60,479 nt of DNA from an uncultured Campylobacter sp. (GCA_900539255.1 UQBJ01000009.1:1-60479), one strand, 5' to 3'. Positions 23,166-33,493 are shown, counted from the stretch's first letter. A program made the numbers and translations. Notes: a model not told the origin generated them from the sequence alone.

Positions 23166-25988
23166 TTACGCTTTTTCTATGCGGCAAAGTCCCGCATTAT
23201 ACTCAGAAATTTGAGTGATGGGGTCAAAGCCGTAGTTTGTGATGGTGTTTGACATTTCGCCTATGGTGTAAGGCTTTGTGCCTTCTGGGTAGTTGTAGCT
23301 CAAATCCACGCCTTGCAACATACCAGCAAAGTTATAAGGCAAGCAAATTCTATCAGGCGTTACTGAGCGGTTGTGAATGCACTTGACTTTGATTTTCGTG
23401 CCTTGTGGTGAATGTATCCACATCATCGCTCCGTCCTTAATGCCATACTTCTCAGCTAGCTCAGGATGGACATTTGCAAACATTTCAGGCGTAATGCTGG
23501 CTAGATACTTGCTCGTGCGCTCTAACATACCCGCACCGCTTAAATTCACAAGGCGCATTGATGAGATGATAGTTGGAAAATCCTTGCTCCAATCCTGCTT
23601 TTGCTGCTCGCTGATGAATTTCGTCTCTACGCGGAAATTCTTTTCTTGGTCAGGCAGTGCTGGATACTTTTGCACCAAATCCCAACGCGGCGAGTGTATA
23701 GGCTCTCTGTGGAGTGGAATTTGGTCTGGAAACTCCCACACGATAGTGCGCGCCCTTGCGTTGCCTAAGCAGCAAGCACTTCTTTGACGGCATTTTTCAA
23801 GGACAATGCCTGACAAATCCGTGCTCCAAGTCGCGCCTATGAGTTCTTGCTCCCGCCTTGTGAGCCTTACATTAAGCACTTCTTCGATATTTGCTTTTGT
23901 GATTTGCGGATAACCGCCCTTTACCTTGCAGCCAACGGGCGTAAAATCATCGCTTGCAAGCTGTGAGATGCCGTTATGCTCTAAACCAAAGCGGTTTCTA
24001 AATCCCATTCCGCCTTCTTCATAAGGAATGTCTGAATTCCACAAAATAGGCGTTCCAGGGTGCTTTTCGTCCCAGCAAGGCCAAGGCAAGCCATAATACT
24101 CGCCTTTCACTTCTCCGCGCAGTCCTATCAAGCTATCTGGGTCGAAATTCTCCCAATTTCTTTGGTGCTTTCGCAAGCGTTCAGCCGAAATCCCACGAAG
24201 TCCTATGCTTAAAAGCCCTATACTCATCTCACGCGTTGCATCATCAGGCCACACGATACTATCATCGTCATCGCTTTTAGTTTGTTTAAGCTCGTGGTCG
24301 ATTATCTCCATCTTCATACCGCGTGTGTATTCTTTGTAAAAGCCAAATTTTTTCGCAAATTCAAACATTATCTCTTGGTCTTCTTTGCTCTCATAAATAG
24401 GCTTTACAACTTGGTCTCTCCACTGCATAGAGCGGTTTGTGGCTGTTACATAGCCCTCTGTTTCATACTGAGTAGTCGCGGGCAAAATGTAAATGCCATC
24501 AGGGCGGTCAGCTAAAACGGCTATTTCATTTACAAAAGGCTCGGCGATAACTATCATATCGAGCTTTTTAAGGGCTTCTTGGATTTTAGTCGTGTGCGCC
24601 ATAGAAGTAATGCCCGTTCCTTGCACCCAAACCACACGCACAGGCGCATTTGAGTGAGTTTTTTCTTCTTGCAACACGCCTTGCCACCATTTTGCTAGCG
24701 AAAAGCCCTTTTCGTGCATCCACTTTTTCTCAAAAAAGCGTGAATTCATATACTCTCTATCCACGCCCCAAAATTGAGTGAAGTGATTCCACGCCCCATC
24801 ATCAAGCCCATAATAAGCTGGCAAGGTATCAGCCAAACAACCCATATCAGTAGCCCCTTGCACATTGTCGTGTCCGCGGATAATGTTTGTGCCGCCACCT
24901 TTTTTGCCCATATTACCAAGCACAAGTTGCAAGATAGCAAGAATTCGCGTGTTTGAGCTGCCTACTGAGTGCTGAGTGATACCAAGCGACCAAAAGAGCG
25001 TAGCTGGCTTCACAGACGCATACATTTGCGTAATGCGGATAAGCTGCTCGGCTGGCACACCCGTTACATTTTCAACCTCTTCGGGCGTCCATTTTGCCGC
25101 TTCTTCGCGGATTTTATCCACGCCATAAGTGCGTTTGTCGATGAGTTCTTTGTCTTCCCATCCGTTTTTAAAGATGAGATGGAGCATTCCATAAACAAAG
25201 GCTATGTCAGTTCCAGGGCGAATTCGCACATACTCATCAGCGTGCACCGCACTTTTCGTATAAACAGGATCGACCACGATGAGCTTCGCGCCGTTTCTGT
25301 CCTTTGCTTGTAAGATATGTTTAAAGCCGATAGGATTTGCCACAGCAGTGTTTGCACCAAAGATTATCATCATTTTAGCATTTGCCGCGACATCGCTAAA
25401 ATTGTTCGTCATAGCGCCATAACCCCAAGTATTCGCCACACCGGCGACTGTTGCGCTATGTCAAATTCGAGCTACGTGGTCTATGTTGTTCGTTCCCCAA
25501 AAGGCTGCAAATTTCCTAAAATAATAAGCCTGCTGGTTGTTGAATTTCGCTGAACCCAAAAACATAACGCTATCTGGTCCGTTTTCTTTGCGAATTTCAA
25601 GCATTTTATCGCCGATTTCATCAATAGCTTGCTCCCAACTGAGTCTCACCCACTTGCCGTTTTCTTTTTTCATCGGGTATTTGATGCGTTGTTTTGACTT
25701 TGTCAAATCAATTTGGTCTATGCCCTTACAGCAGTGTGAGCCTTGTGAATGCGGGTGTTCTATCGCGTTTTCTTGGCGCACCCACACGCCGTCCTTAACT
25801 TCGGCTTTTACACCGCAACCTGAACTGCAAATAGTGCATATAGTGCGCACTATCTTTGAATTTGGAAAAGGATTTTGCACCTCTTCGCTTGTCGCTTGCC
25901 TTAAACTAGCGTTTGCGCCGCTAAATGCACCGCCGCCAACGCCCGCAATAGCAGCAAGTTTTAAGAAATTTCTTCTTGCTAATGCCAT
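23166..25988 (-). CDS. fdhA: Formate dehydrogenase catalytic subunit, selenoprotein
   Basis: One gene of 940 residues, read through a TGA at 25463-25461 as selenocysteine 176 (context ARI-U-HSATVAGVANTWG, the usual FdhA/FdnG active site). Residues 1-27 are a Tat signal (ARRNFLKLAAIAGVGGG). CTICSSGCGVKAEV with a later SHCCKG binds a [4Fe-4S] cluster; the rest is the molybdopterin-bis-MGD fold, with GHDNVQGATDMG and the C-terminal MopB-binding part (GAMMWIHSPQG). It oxidises formate to CO2 in the periplasm, a main electron source for Campylobacter. A SECIS-like hairpin follows the UGA. Treated as two frames, the gene would be wrongly called broken. Start has AAAGGAGTAAAA. Confidence 0.95.
25433..25463 (-). 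promoter_or_regulatory. UGA(Sec) codon and SECIS hairpin of fdhA
   Basis: After TGA (25463-25461), the mRNA forms TCGCC (25447-25443), loop GGTGT (25442-25438) and GGCGA (25437-25433). A GGU in the apical loop 15-20 nt after the UGA is what bacterial SelB recognises. Confidence 0.8.
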
Positions 25989-26092
25989 TTTTACTCCTTT
26001 GTAGCGTGATGAAACACGCTTTTGTGTAGTTTTGTCGTCATTTTTGCTCCTTAAATTTAGCTTTTATCGCTCTTTTGCGCTTTAAATTCAGC

Positions 26093-26296
26093 TCAATGAG
26101 CGATTTCGTAGTAGTTTTGCCATGATTTGCTTGGCTCATAGAGCCTTTCTTGCTTTTTACTCTTGCCTTTAAGCACGGCTGTGTCCGCACCTTGTTCGTT
26201 TGCAAGCACACTCTTTGCAGCAACCAGCGAAGCACCAGCCACTGCACCAAATTTAAGCGAGTTTTTTAAAAACTCTCGCCGCCTTTGTGTAGTCAT
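26093..26296 (-). CDS. Small Tat-signal protein of the formate dehydrogenase region
   Basis: 67 residues. TQRRREFLKNSLKFGAVAG is a Tat signal; the short mature part (residues about 33-67) ends SWQNYYEIAH and has no known domain. It matches the small 'formate dehydrogenase region Tat target' proteins always found just upstream of fdhA in Campylobacter-type loci. AAAGGAGTTTCG precedes the ATG. First gene of the operon, about 100 nt before fdhA. A role in assembly or stability of the periplasmic complex is likely but unproven. Confidence 0.75.
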   Translation of the reverse strand: MTTQRRREFLKNSLKFGAVAGASLVAAKSVLANEQGADTAVLKGKSKKQERLYEPSKSWQNYYEIAH

Positions 26297-26522
26297 CGAA
26301 ACTCCTTTGTTGAAAGCTTAAAGTCGTGTTTTCTTAAAGCACGCTTATTTTGTGAAATTTTACACACTTTTGCTTAAAATAAAATTAAAAAACAAAATAA
26401 TTTGAAATTCAAAGTAAATAAAGTGTTAAAAAGTAATTTATCCTTTTAAGGCATAATTTTAAACGCCTAAATTCACACCATTTTATAAAAAAACTCAAAA
26501 ATGTTAAAAATTAAAAAATCAT

Positions 26523-26528
26523 TATAAT
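26523..26528 (+). promoter_or_regulatory. -10 element of the NDH-2-like gene
   Basis: TATAAT in an A/T-rich region, 54 nt before the ATG at 26582. Confidence 0.5.
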
Positions 26529-26581
26529 ATCACTTACAAATTTTCGCTACAATGACACAAAAATTTACAAAAAGGACAAAA

Positions 26582-27829
26582 ATGCAATGCTTTATCAAAG
26601 AACTCAAACTTCCGCCAAACCCTAAAATTCTCATCATCGGCGGCGGTTATGGCGGCTTGCGCGTGGCTTTGGGGCTGAGCGAACTTGTGGATTTTAAGCA
26701 CAATGCGCCCCAAATCACGCTCATCAGCAAGCACGATTATCACTATCAAACCACGCTTTTGCACAAAGTCGCCGTTGGCACGCTCTCAGCACGCAAGGCA
26801 CGCATTTTTTACCGCAAAATCCTTGACGCGAAAAAAATCTCTTTCATCAAGGACAAAATCATCAAGTTAAGCCCCGAAGAAAACTGCGTTTATGGCAATG
26901 GTGGCAGGTATGATTATGATATTTTAGTCATCGCGCTTGGTTTTAAGCCCGAAAGTTTTGGTATAAAGGGCGTTGATGAGTTTGCTTATAAACTTTCTTC
27001 CCTAAACAGCGCGCTTAAACTCAGCAAACACATAGAAAATAAATTCAAAAATTTCGCTCACACCAAAGACGAGCTTGATTTGCGCTTTGTGGTGTGTGGC
27101 ACGGGTTTTACGAGCATAGAATTTGCCGCTGAGCTTGCAAGTCAAGTCGAAGAGCTTTGCCTAATCTGCGGCATAAACAAAAGCCTGCCAAAAATTTACT
27201 GCGTGGGACGAAGTGAGCGAATTTTGCCGATTTTTAGCGAGAATTTAAGCCAAAAAGCGAGTAAAAAGCTTGAAAATATGGGCGTTGAGCTGATAACAAA
27301 GGGCAATGTCAAAGAAGTCCTGCAAGATGGCGTTGTCATCGAAAAGGACGGCGAGTTGCAAGAGATTAAAGCGCACACCGTGCTTTGGTGCGCTGGCGTG
27401 AAAGGAAGCGATATCATCGAAAAATCGGGCTTTTTGAGCAAAAGGGGGCGCATTGAAGTGGATTGTCAGTTGCGATGCCCGCAATTTGACAATGTTTTCG
27501 TGGTTGGCGATAGCGCGTATCCTACCACAAAGGACGCCATACACGCTCCAACGGCGCAGCTTTCGGCTCAAATGGGCGATTTCGTGGCTTTGCTTTTAAG
27601 TCAAACGCTCAACGGCAAGGCTTTCAAAAAGGCTTTTAAATTCAAGCACCGCGGCACCGTCTGCTCCATAGGACACACAGACGCCGTTGGCATAGTCTAT
27701 GGCAAAGAAATCGTAGGCGAGCTGGCTGCCTTTATGAAAAATACCATAGAAAACCGCTGGCTTTTCGGGCTTGGGGGCTTTCCTATGGTATTTAAAAAAG
27801 GACAATTCCGCTACCGAACGAGCAACTAA
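26582..27829 (+). CDS. NADH dehydrogenase type II-like FAD oxidoreductase
   Basis: 415 residues from the ATG at 26582 (AAAGGACAAAA upstream); an ATG at 26552 would translate the Shine-Dalgarno. The FAD site is ILIIGGGYGGLRVALGL and the NAD site is FVVCGTGFTSIEFAAELA; the second flavin motif is VFVVGDSAYPTT. The C-terminus ends in a hydrophobic, probably membrane-contacting segment (NRWLFGLGGFPMVFKKG). This layout fits single-subunit NDH-2 or a related quinone reductase; a sulfide:quinone role is less likely because the redox cysteine pairs are not evident. It is divergent from the fdh operon, which suits a respiratory role. Confidence 0.75.
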   Translation: MQCFIKELKLPPNPKILIIGGGYGGLRVALGLSELVDFKHNAPQITLISKHDYHYQTTLLHKVAVGTLSARKARIFYRKILDAKKISFIKDKIIKLSPEENCVYGNGGRYDYDILVIALGFKPESFGIKGVDEFAYKLSSLNSALKLSKHIENKFKNFAHTKDELDLRFVVCGTGFTSIEFAAELASQVEELCLICGINKSLPKIYCVGRSERILPIFSENLSQKASKKLENMGVELITKGNVKEVLQDGVVIEKDGELQEIKAHTVLWCAGVKGSDIIEKSGFLSKRGRIEVDCQLRCPQFDNVFVVGDSAYPTTKDAIHAPTAQLSAQMGDFVALLLSQTLNGKAFKKAFKFKHRGTVCSIGHTDAVGIVYGKEIVGELAAFMKNTIENRWLFGLGGFPMVFKKGQFRYRTSN

Positions 27830-28258
27830 AAGGCTTTTAAAAGCGTGAATTTCACGCCTTGTTGTTGCGAGCTTTGCAAAAACAAAGCGTGGTTGGGCGG
27901 CACAAATTTGCACTTTTAGTTTGTCGTTGCGTGAATTTAGCAAAGTGCAAGATACCAAAGTAGGCTAAATTCAGCTAGCAAGAATGTGTAAAATTTAAAA
28001 GTCTTGTGAGTTTTAATTTTACAAAGATGACCGCACAGACATACAAAGGGCTTTTAACAAAATTCTGCTAGCACAAATTCAAAAAATTCATAGCCTAAAA
28101 TTCATCAAAAAGCCTAAATTCACACGACCCTTTATGCAAATTTATCAAAGCGAGCGATAAATTCAGCCGCGCAAATTCTTGCAAATTTCGCTCACAAGGA
28201 CAATTAAACAAGCCTTGCGCGCCATTTAACCGCTCGCAAGGACGGCGTGAGCGTGGAT
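27830..28258. other. Intergenic region (429 bp)
   Basis: Between two converging genes. It begins with a palindrome GCGTGAATTTCACGC at about 27843-27857 that could serve in termination. The rest is ordinary; open frames there have no start signals or recognisable domains. Confidence 0.45.
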
Positions 28259-28831
28259 TTAAAATCTCACTTGCTTTGCCGCGTTGATGAGGGCAAAGAA
28301 TTCTTTTCTCGTTTTTTCGTCTTTTAAAAAAAGCCCACGAAGCGCAGAAGTCGTTGTCGTGGCGTTTGCCTTTTGCACTCCGCGCATTTGCATACAAAAA
28401 TGCCTTGCTTCGATGACGACACCAACGCCCTTTGCGCCTATGTGCGTGCTTAAAGCATCGGCGATTTGCTCGGTAAGCTGCTCTTGGATTTGCAAACGCC
28501 TTGCAAACATATCCACAAGGCGCGGGATTTTAGAAAGCCCAACGACTTTTTTATCAGGGATATAAGCACAATGCACGCGCCCAAAAAAGGGCAGCAAATG
28601 ATGCTCGCAAAGGCTGTAAAATTCAATGTCGCGCACCAAAACCATTTCGTTGTTTGAGCTGTCAAAAAGTGCGCCGTTTAAAATGTCCTTGACGCTTTGC
28701 GCGTAGCCACTTGTAAGGAATTCAAGGCTCTTTCGCACGCGCTTTGGTGTGTCTAAAAGCCCAGCTCGCTTTGGGTTTTCGCCCATAAATTCAAGCATAT
28801 CACGCACGGCGTTTTCGCATTTTTCTTTCAT
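28259..28831 (-). CDS. folE: GTP cyclohydrolase I
   Basis: 190 residues from the ATG at 28831 (AAGGACAAAA upstream); the longer frame starts at a GTG that overlaps the Shine-Dalgarno. Zinc ligands and signature: FYSLCEHHLLPFFGRVHCAY, then KVVGLSKIPRLVD; a third zinc Cys lies in ARHFCMQMRG. It converts GTP to 7,8-dihydroneopterin triphosphate, the first step of folate synthesis. Divergent from tig-clpP exactly as in C. jejuni, which supports the taxonomic call. Confidence 0.93.
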   Translation of the reverse strand: MKEKCENAVRDMLEFMGENPKRAGLLDTPKRVRKSLEFLTSGYAQSVKDILNGALFDSSNNEMVLVRDIEFYSLCEHHLLPFFGRVHCAYIPDKKVVGLSKIPRLVDMFARRLQIQEQLTEQIADALSTHIGAKGVGVVIEARHFCMQMRGVQKANATTTTSALRGLFLKDEKTRKEFFALINAAKQVRF

Positions 28832-28920
28832 TTTTGTCCTTAAATTCACGCATTTTCAAAAATAACGATAAATTTTAGCACAAATAAAGAATTTTTTCGC
28901 AAATCATAAAGAAATTTTGG

Positions 28921-28926
28921 TATAGT
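28921..28926 (+). promoter_or_regulatory. -10 element of tig-clpP
   Basis: TATAGT in TTTTGGTATAGTTTC, 39 nt upstream of the tig ATG. Confidence 0.4.
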
Positions 28927-28959
28927 TTCATCATAAATTTCACTTTAAGGACAAATTTT

Positions 28960-30396
28960 ATGCAAGTAAAAGCTAAATTTGAAGACAAGGTTAATGCCGT
29001 TGCAAGCGTGAATATACCGCGCCAAAAGATAGACGATGAGATAAAGGCTTTGGCTCAAAAAGCGAGCAAAAGTATCAAAATGGACGGCTTTCGCCCGGGC
29101 AAAGTGCCAGCAAGTGCTGTGATGAAGCGTTATGAGAAAGAGCTTAGCAAAGATGCGGAGCAAAATTTGCTCAAAAACGCCGTTGATGAGGCGTTAAAAG
29201 AGTTGAAAAAGGACGGCAAAGAGCTAGTGGCTGAGCCTTATTTTGAAAAATTTGAGCGCAAAGACAGCGGCATAGAGACTCAGCTTGTTTTGAGCTTTAA
29301 GCCACAGGTTGATTTAAAGGGCTATGAGGCTTTAATCCCCAAATTCAGCGCACCAAAGGCTGAGAAAAAAGAGCTTGACGAAAAGAAAAAAGAGCTTTTA
29401 AAAAGCCTTGCCACAACCGAGCCTATAAAGAGCAAGCGGGCTTTGAAAAAGGGCGATTTTGCTAAATTTGACTTTGAGGGCTTTGTTGATGGCGTGGCGT
29501 TTGAGGGCGGTAAGGCTGAAAATTTCACGCTTGAAATAGGCAGCGGGCGTTTTATACCCGGCTTTGAGGACGCTATGGTAGGTATGAAAGAGGGCGAAAA
29601 CAAGGACATAAAAGTAACTTTCCCCAAAGATTACGGCGCGGCGAATTTAGCGGGCAAAGAGGCGGTTTTTAAGATAAAACTGCACGAGATAAAAGAGCTT
29701 AAAATCCCCGAGTTAAATGCTGAAATTTTAAAGCAAATCCTGCCTAATGAAAACGCCCCAAGCGAAAAACTACTTGATGAAAAGATAAGCGAGCAAATCG
29801 AAAACGAAAAGCTTTTCAAGCTCATCAACGAGGATTTAAAAGAGAAATTCGGCGAGGCTTTGCTGAAAAAATTTGACTTTGACTTGCCGCGCGGAGTTGT
29901 CGAGCAAGAAATTGATGTGCAGTTTCGCAACGCGTGGAGCGGTTTTAGCCAAAAAGAACTTGATGAGATAAGAGGCGATAGCGACAAATACCAAAAAAAG
30001 CGTGAGAGTTTTAGAAGCGAGGCGCAAAAAAGCGTGAAATTCACCTTTGTTGTCGATGAGCTGGCGCGTTTGCGTGGAGTGAGCGTAAGCGACAACGAAG
30101 TCGTGCAGGCGGTTTATTTTGAGGCTTATCGCTACAACCAAGACCCCAAAGCCTTGCTTGAAAGCTACCAGCAGCAAGGCATTTTGCCCGCTATTAAAAT
30201 GTCGTTGATTGAAAGCAAGTTGTTTAATGACATTTTCGCGCCAAAAAAGGACGAAAATTCAGCCCCAAAAGCAAAAAGTGCTAGCGAAAAAAGCGAAAAT
30301 TCAAGTAACGCAGGCGAAAAAAGCCCAAAAACTAGCCAAAAAGCTGTAAATTCAAGCGCAAAAGCCAAAAATCCAAGCAAAAAAGGACAAAACTAA
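28960..30396 (+). CDS. tig: Trigger factor (ribosome-associated chaperone/PPIase)
   Basis: 478 residues. Ribosome-binding signature GFRPGKVPASAVMKRYEKE near residue 46. FKBP-type domain at about 160-245 (KKGDFAKFDFEGFVDG). Helical chaperone arms follow. The last 45 or so residues are a low-complexity Lys/Ser/Asn tail (SEKSENSSNAGEKSPKTSQK) that relatives of about 440 residues lack; its final codons cover the clpP Shine-Dalgarno (AAAAAAGGACAAAAC read K-K-G-Q-N) and the stop overlaps the clpP ATG as TAATG. AAGGACAAATTTT precedes the start. Confidence 0.93.
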   Translation: MQVKAKFEDKVNAVASVNIPRQKIDDEIKALAQKASKSIKMDGFRPGKVPASAVMKRYEKELSKDAEQNLLKNAVDEALKELKKDGKELVAEPYFEKFERKDSGIETQLVLSFKPQVDLKGYEALIPKFSAPKAEKKELDEKKKELLKSLATTEPIKSKRALKKGDFAKFDFEGFVDGVAFEGGKAENFTLEIGSGRFIPGFEDAMVGMKEGENKDIKVTFPKDYGAANLAGKEAVFKIKLHEIKELKIPELNAEILKQILPNENAPSEKLLDEKISEQIENEKLFKLINEDLKEKFGEALLKKFDFDLPRGVVEQEIDVQFRNAWSGFSQKELDEIRGDSDKYQKKRESFRSEAQKSVKFTFVVDELARLRGVSVSDNEVVQAVYFEAYRYNQDPKALLESYQQQGILPAIKMSLIESKLFNDIFAPKKDENSAPKAKSASEKSENSSNAGEKSPKTSQKAVNSSAKAKNPSKKGQN

Positions 30397-30980
30397 TGTA
30401 TATCCCTTATGTCATCGAAAAAACAAGCCGCGGAGAACGCAGTTATGACATTTACTCACGGCTTTTAAAAGACCGCATTGTAATGTTAAGCGGAGAAATC
30501 CACGATGAACTTGCCGCAAGTATAGTGGCTCAACTGCTTTTTTTGGAGGCTGAGGACCCTGACAAGGACATTTACCTTTATATCAACTCGCCCGGTGGCG
30601 TGATAACAAGCGGTTTTAGCATTTATGACACGATGAACTACATAAAACCAAGCGTTTGCACGATTTGCATCGGGCAGGCTGCTTCGATGGGTGCTTTTTT
30701 GTTGAGTTGTGGCGAAAAGGGCAAGCGTTTTGCCCTGCCAAATTCACGCATTATGATACACCAGCCGCTCGGCGGAGCGCGCGGACAGGCAACGGACATA
30801 GAAATTCAAGCCAAAGAAATCTTGCGAATGAAAGAGATTTTAAATCAAATTTTGTCCCAAAACACAGGGCAAAAGCTCGCTAAAATCGCCAAAGACACCG
30901 ACAGAGACTTTTTTATGAGCGCAAATGAAGCCAAAGAGTATGGACTCATCGACAAGGTGCTGGAAAAGAGTTTTAAATAG
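30396..30980 (+). CDS. clpP: ATP-dependent Clp protease proteolytic subunit
   Basis: 194 residues. Serine-protease triad: Ser in GQAASMGAFLL (near 97), His in RIMIHQPLGG (near 122) and Asp in DTDRDFFMSANEAKEYG (near 171). The fourteen-mer degrades unfolded and regulated proteins with ClpX/ClpA. It overlaps the tig stop by one base, as in C. jejuni, where both are in one operon. Confidence 0.95.
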   Translation: MYIPYVIEKTSRGERSYDIYSRLLKDRIVMLSGEIHDELAASIVAQLLFLEAEDPDKDIYLYINSPGGVITSGFSIYDTMNYIKPSVCTICIGQAASMGAFLLSCGEKGKRFALPNSRIMIHQPLGGARGQATDIEIQAKEILRMKEILNQILSQNTGQKLAKIAKDTDRDFFMSANEAKEYGLIDKVLEKSFK

Positions 30981-30992
30981 CCTTTTTATGGG

Positions 30993-31043
30993 GCGTTTGT
31001 AAATTTTTACTTTTGCGAGCGTTTGCAAGTTTTTACTTTTACG
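30993..31043. repeat. Short tandem repeat after clpP
   Basis: GCGTTTGTAAATTTTTACTT at 30993 recurs as GCGTTTGCAAGTTTTTACTT at 31019; a third start (GCGTTTGTAAGG) follows near 31054. Confidence 0.6.
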
Positions 31044-31069
31044 CCTTTTGCGAGCGTTTGTAAGGTTTG

Positions 31070-31507
31070 CTAAACGCCTTTTTGCAAACGCTCAAATTCA
31101 CTCAAAAGCTCATCTCTTAGCTTGTCGCTTTTGCGTTCGCCGTCCTTAAAATAAGCATTTATCACGCCCTCAAATTCGCTTAAAAAGCCAAAAAGCTCAC
31201 TTTGCCAAATGCTGTCGTTTTTTTTGCTTAAATTCATCGTTTGGATAAAGGTGAGTTTGCGCGACAAATCCCCGAGTTTTTCGAGCGCCTCGCTTTTTTT
31301 GTCATTGTCAAGCAAGGCGTTTTCAAAGCTTTGAATTTCTTTTTTAAAGGCTTGAATTTTATCGTTGATAATCTCGCAAAATTCAGGATAAACGCCCGCT
31401 TTCACAGGCTCTAAAAGTGCCTTTTCATCGATATTTAAGGTGAGTTTTTTCACCGCAAAATAAAGGGCTAAAAAAGATAAAGCCGCCATCAAAAGATAAA
31501 AACTCAT
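31070..31507 (-). CDS. Membrane-anchored protein of unknown function
   Basis: 145 residues from the ATG at 31507 (AGGGG, 7 nt). One N-terminal hydrophobic helix (MSFYLLMAALSFLALYFAV) and then a charged helical region likely to form coiled coil (CEIINDKIQAFKKEIQSFEN, ALEKLGDLSRKL). It lies 16 nt after htpG and is probably in its operon. No domain recognised. Confidence 0.65.
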   Translation of the reverse strand: MSFYLLMAALSFLALYFAVKKLTLNIDEKALLEPVKAGVYPEFCEIINDKIQAFKKEIQSFENALLDNDKKSEALEKLGDLSRKLTFIQTMNLSKKNDSIWQSELFGFLSEFEGVINAYFKDGERKSDKLRDELLSEFERLQKGV

Positions 31508-31523
31508 CGCCACGCCCCTAAAT

Positions 31524-33365
31524 TTAGCTCAAAGCCTTGATGATGATTTTGTTTAAAGCCTTGTTAAAGGCGCTTGGCTCGTCTATGCCTATGCCCTCAC
31601 TCAGTTTTGCCATACCCAGCACGATTTGAGCTATGTCTGGCGTAAAGGTTTCGTTGCTTTTAAGCCTTGCAAAGACTTCGTGTTTGGGGTTTAGCTCCAA
31701 AATCGGCAACACCTTTTGTTCTTGTCCCATTTGCTTTAAGAGCTGCTGCATCGCAAAATCTGGCTTGTTTTTGTCATAAACTATGCAACCTACGCTATCT
31801 CCTAGCCTTGAAGTAGCGCGCACATCCTCAACTTCGTCCTTTAAAAGCTCTTTAAATTTAGCTAAAAGCGGTGCAAAGGCTTTTTTATCGTCCTCGCTCA
31901 ACTCGTCCTTGCTTTCTACTTGGTTTATCGCTGTGAATTTTAGCCCCTCAAATTCGCCTAAACTTGGCGCAATCAGCGTATCTATCTCATCATCAAAAAG
32001 CAAGACTTCAATGTCCTTTGCCTTGTAGCTTTCAAGTAAGGGTGAGTTTCGCAAAAGTGCCTCGTTGCTGCCTGTGATATAAAAAATCTCTTTTTGTTCC
32101 CCTTTTGCTCGCTCTTTGTATTCGCTTAAAGAGTTTAAATCCCCATTTTTAGAGCTTTTAAAAAGCATAAGTTTGAGCAAACTCTCTTTTTCTGCGCCCC
32201 AGCCATAAAGCCCCTCTTTTAAAACCTTGCCAAAAAGCTTGAAAAATTCAGCATATTTGTCCTTGTCCTTTTCTTTGAGCTTAGCCAGCTCGCTTAAAAT
32301 TTTCTTTACGCTTGCCTCTTTTACCGCGCGTAAAATGGTGTTTTCTTGCAAAATTTCACGGCTTACATTTAAGGGTAAGTCCTCCACATCGATGATTCCA
32401 CGCACAAAACGCAAATAAGTAGGCAAAAGCTCCTTATCATCATCGCTGATGAAAACCCGCTTGACATAAAGTTTCAAGCCACTTTGATAATCCACACGAA
32501 ACAAATCAAAAGGCGCGCGGCTTGGCACGAAAAAGAGCGTGTTATACTCAAATTTACCCTCGCTTTTGGTGTGAATGTAAAGCAAGGGCTTTTCGTTGTC
32601 GTGGAAATTTTGCTCGTAAAATTTCTCATAATCATCAGGCTTGATTTTAGCCTTGTTTTGCCTCCAAAGTGCGGTAGCGGCGTTGATTTGCTCTATTTTT
32701 ACCTCGCTTTTTGGCTCTTTGTTTGCCTTTTTGTCCTCTTCACTCAAAGGCAGATTTTGCGTTTTTTCCAAAAAGATAGGAAATTGAATGTGGTTTGAGT
32801 ATTTGCTCACTATGTTTTCGATACGGTAAGCATTTAAAAACTCCTCGTCCTTTAAATGCAAGGTGATTTGCGTGCCTTGCGTGTCCTTTTTTGCGTCTTT
32901 TATCTCATAGCCACTTGCATCAGAAGTCCATAAATAAGCGTTTTCATCAAGTGCCTTACGGCTTAAAACCTCAACCTTACTCGCCACCATAAAAGCCGAG
33001 TAAAAGCCCACGCCAAACTGCCCGATGAGTTGGCTGTCCTTTTTCGCATCCCCACTCAAACTCTCCAAAAAACTTTTCGTGCCGCTTTTAGCGATAGTGC
33101 CAAGGTTGTTTTTCAAGTCCTCTTTGTCCATACCGATGCCGTTGTCGCTGATGATGAGCGTTTTAGCCTTTTCGTCAAATTTTATGTCTATGCGCGGCTC
33201 AAATTTAAGCTTTTTGTAAGCATCATCGCTCACGCTTAAAAAGCTGAGTTTATCGAGCGCATCGCTTGAATTTGAGATGAGTTCGCGCAAAAAAATCTCT
33301 TTGTTTGAGTATAAAGAGTGAATCATCAGCTGTAAAAGCTGGCTCACTTCGGTTTTAAACTGCAT
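31524..33365 (-). CDS. htpG: Molecular chaperone HtpG (Hsp90)
   Basis: 613 residues. N-terminal ATP-binding motifs: NKEIFLRELISNSSDALDKL, DNGIGMDKEDL, GTIAKSGTKSF and GQFGVGFYSAFMVA, all of the GHKL fold. Middle domain with RVDYQSGLKLYVKRVFISDD, and C-terminal dimer domain to residue 613. Length and order fit HtpG. AAAGGACAGCAAA lies before the ATG. A general stress chaperone in the cytoplasm. Confidence 0.95.
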   Translation of the reverse strand: MQFKTEVSQLLQLMIHSLYSNKEIFLRELISNSSDALDKLSFLSVSDDAYKKLKFEPRIDIKFDEKAKTLIISDNGIGMDKEDLKNNLGTIAKSGTKSFLESLSGDAKKDSQLIGQFGVGFYSAFMVASKVEVLSRKALDENAYLWTSDASGYEIKDAKKDTQGTQITLHLKDEEFLNAYRIENIVSKYSNHIQFPIFLEKTQNLPLSEEDKKANKEPKSEVKIEQINAATALWRQNKAKIKPDDYEKFYEQNFHDNEKPLLYIHTKSEGKFEYNTLFFVPSRAPFDLFRVDYQSGLKLYVKRVFISDDDKELLPTYLRFVRGIIDVEDLPLNVSREILQENTILRAVKEASVKKILSELAKLKEKDKDKYAEFFKLFGKVLKEGLYGWGAEKESLLKLMLFKSSKNGDLNSLSEYKERAKGEQKEIFYITGSNEALLRNSPLLESYKAKDIEVLLFDDEIDTLIAPSLGEFEGLKFTAINQVESKDELSEDDKKAFAPLLAKFKELLKDEVEDVRATSRLGDSVGCIVYDKNKPDFAMQQLLKQMGQEQKVLPILELNPKHEVFARLKSNETFTPDIAQIVLGMAKLSEGIGIDEPSAFNKALNKIIIKALS

Positions 33366-33468
33366 TTTGCTGTCCTTTTGTGTGAATTTTTGCTTGAATT
33401 TTAAAATGTGAATTTTAATGTTTTGCTAACAAATTTGGATTTTTTATCTCACATTAAAATAAAATTGT

Positions 33469-33474
33469 TATAAT
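33469..33474 (+). promoter_or_regulatory. -10 element of the toxin-antitoxin pair
   Basis: TTGTTATAATC with TATAAT only 20 nt before the antitoxin ATG, so the leader is very short. Confidence 0.55.
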
Positions 33475-33493
33475 CTCAAAACAAGGAGCAAAA

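Noticed and set aside
28095..28397. 100-residue minus-strand frame after folE
   Set aside because: It overlaps folE in another frame, has no ribosome site and no recognisable domain.
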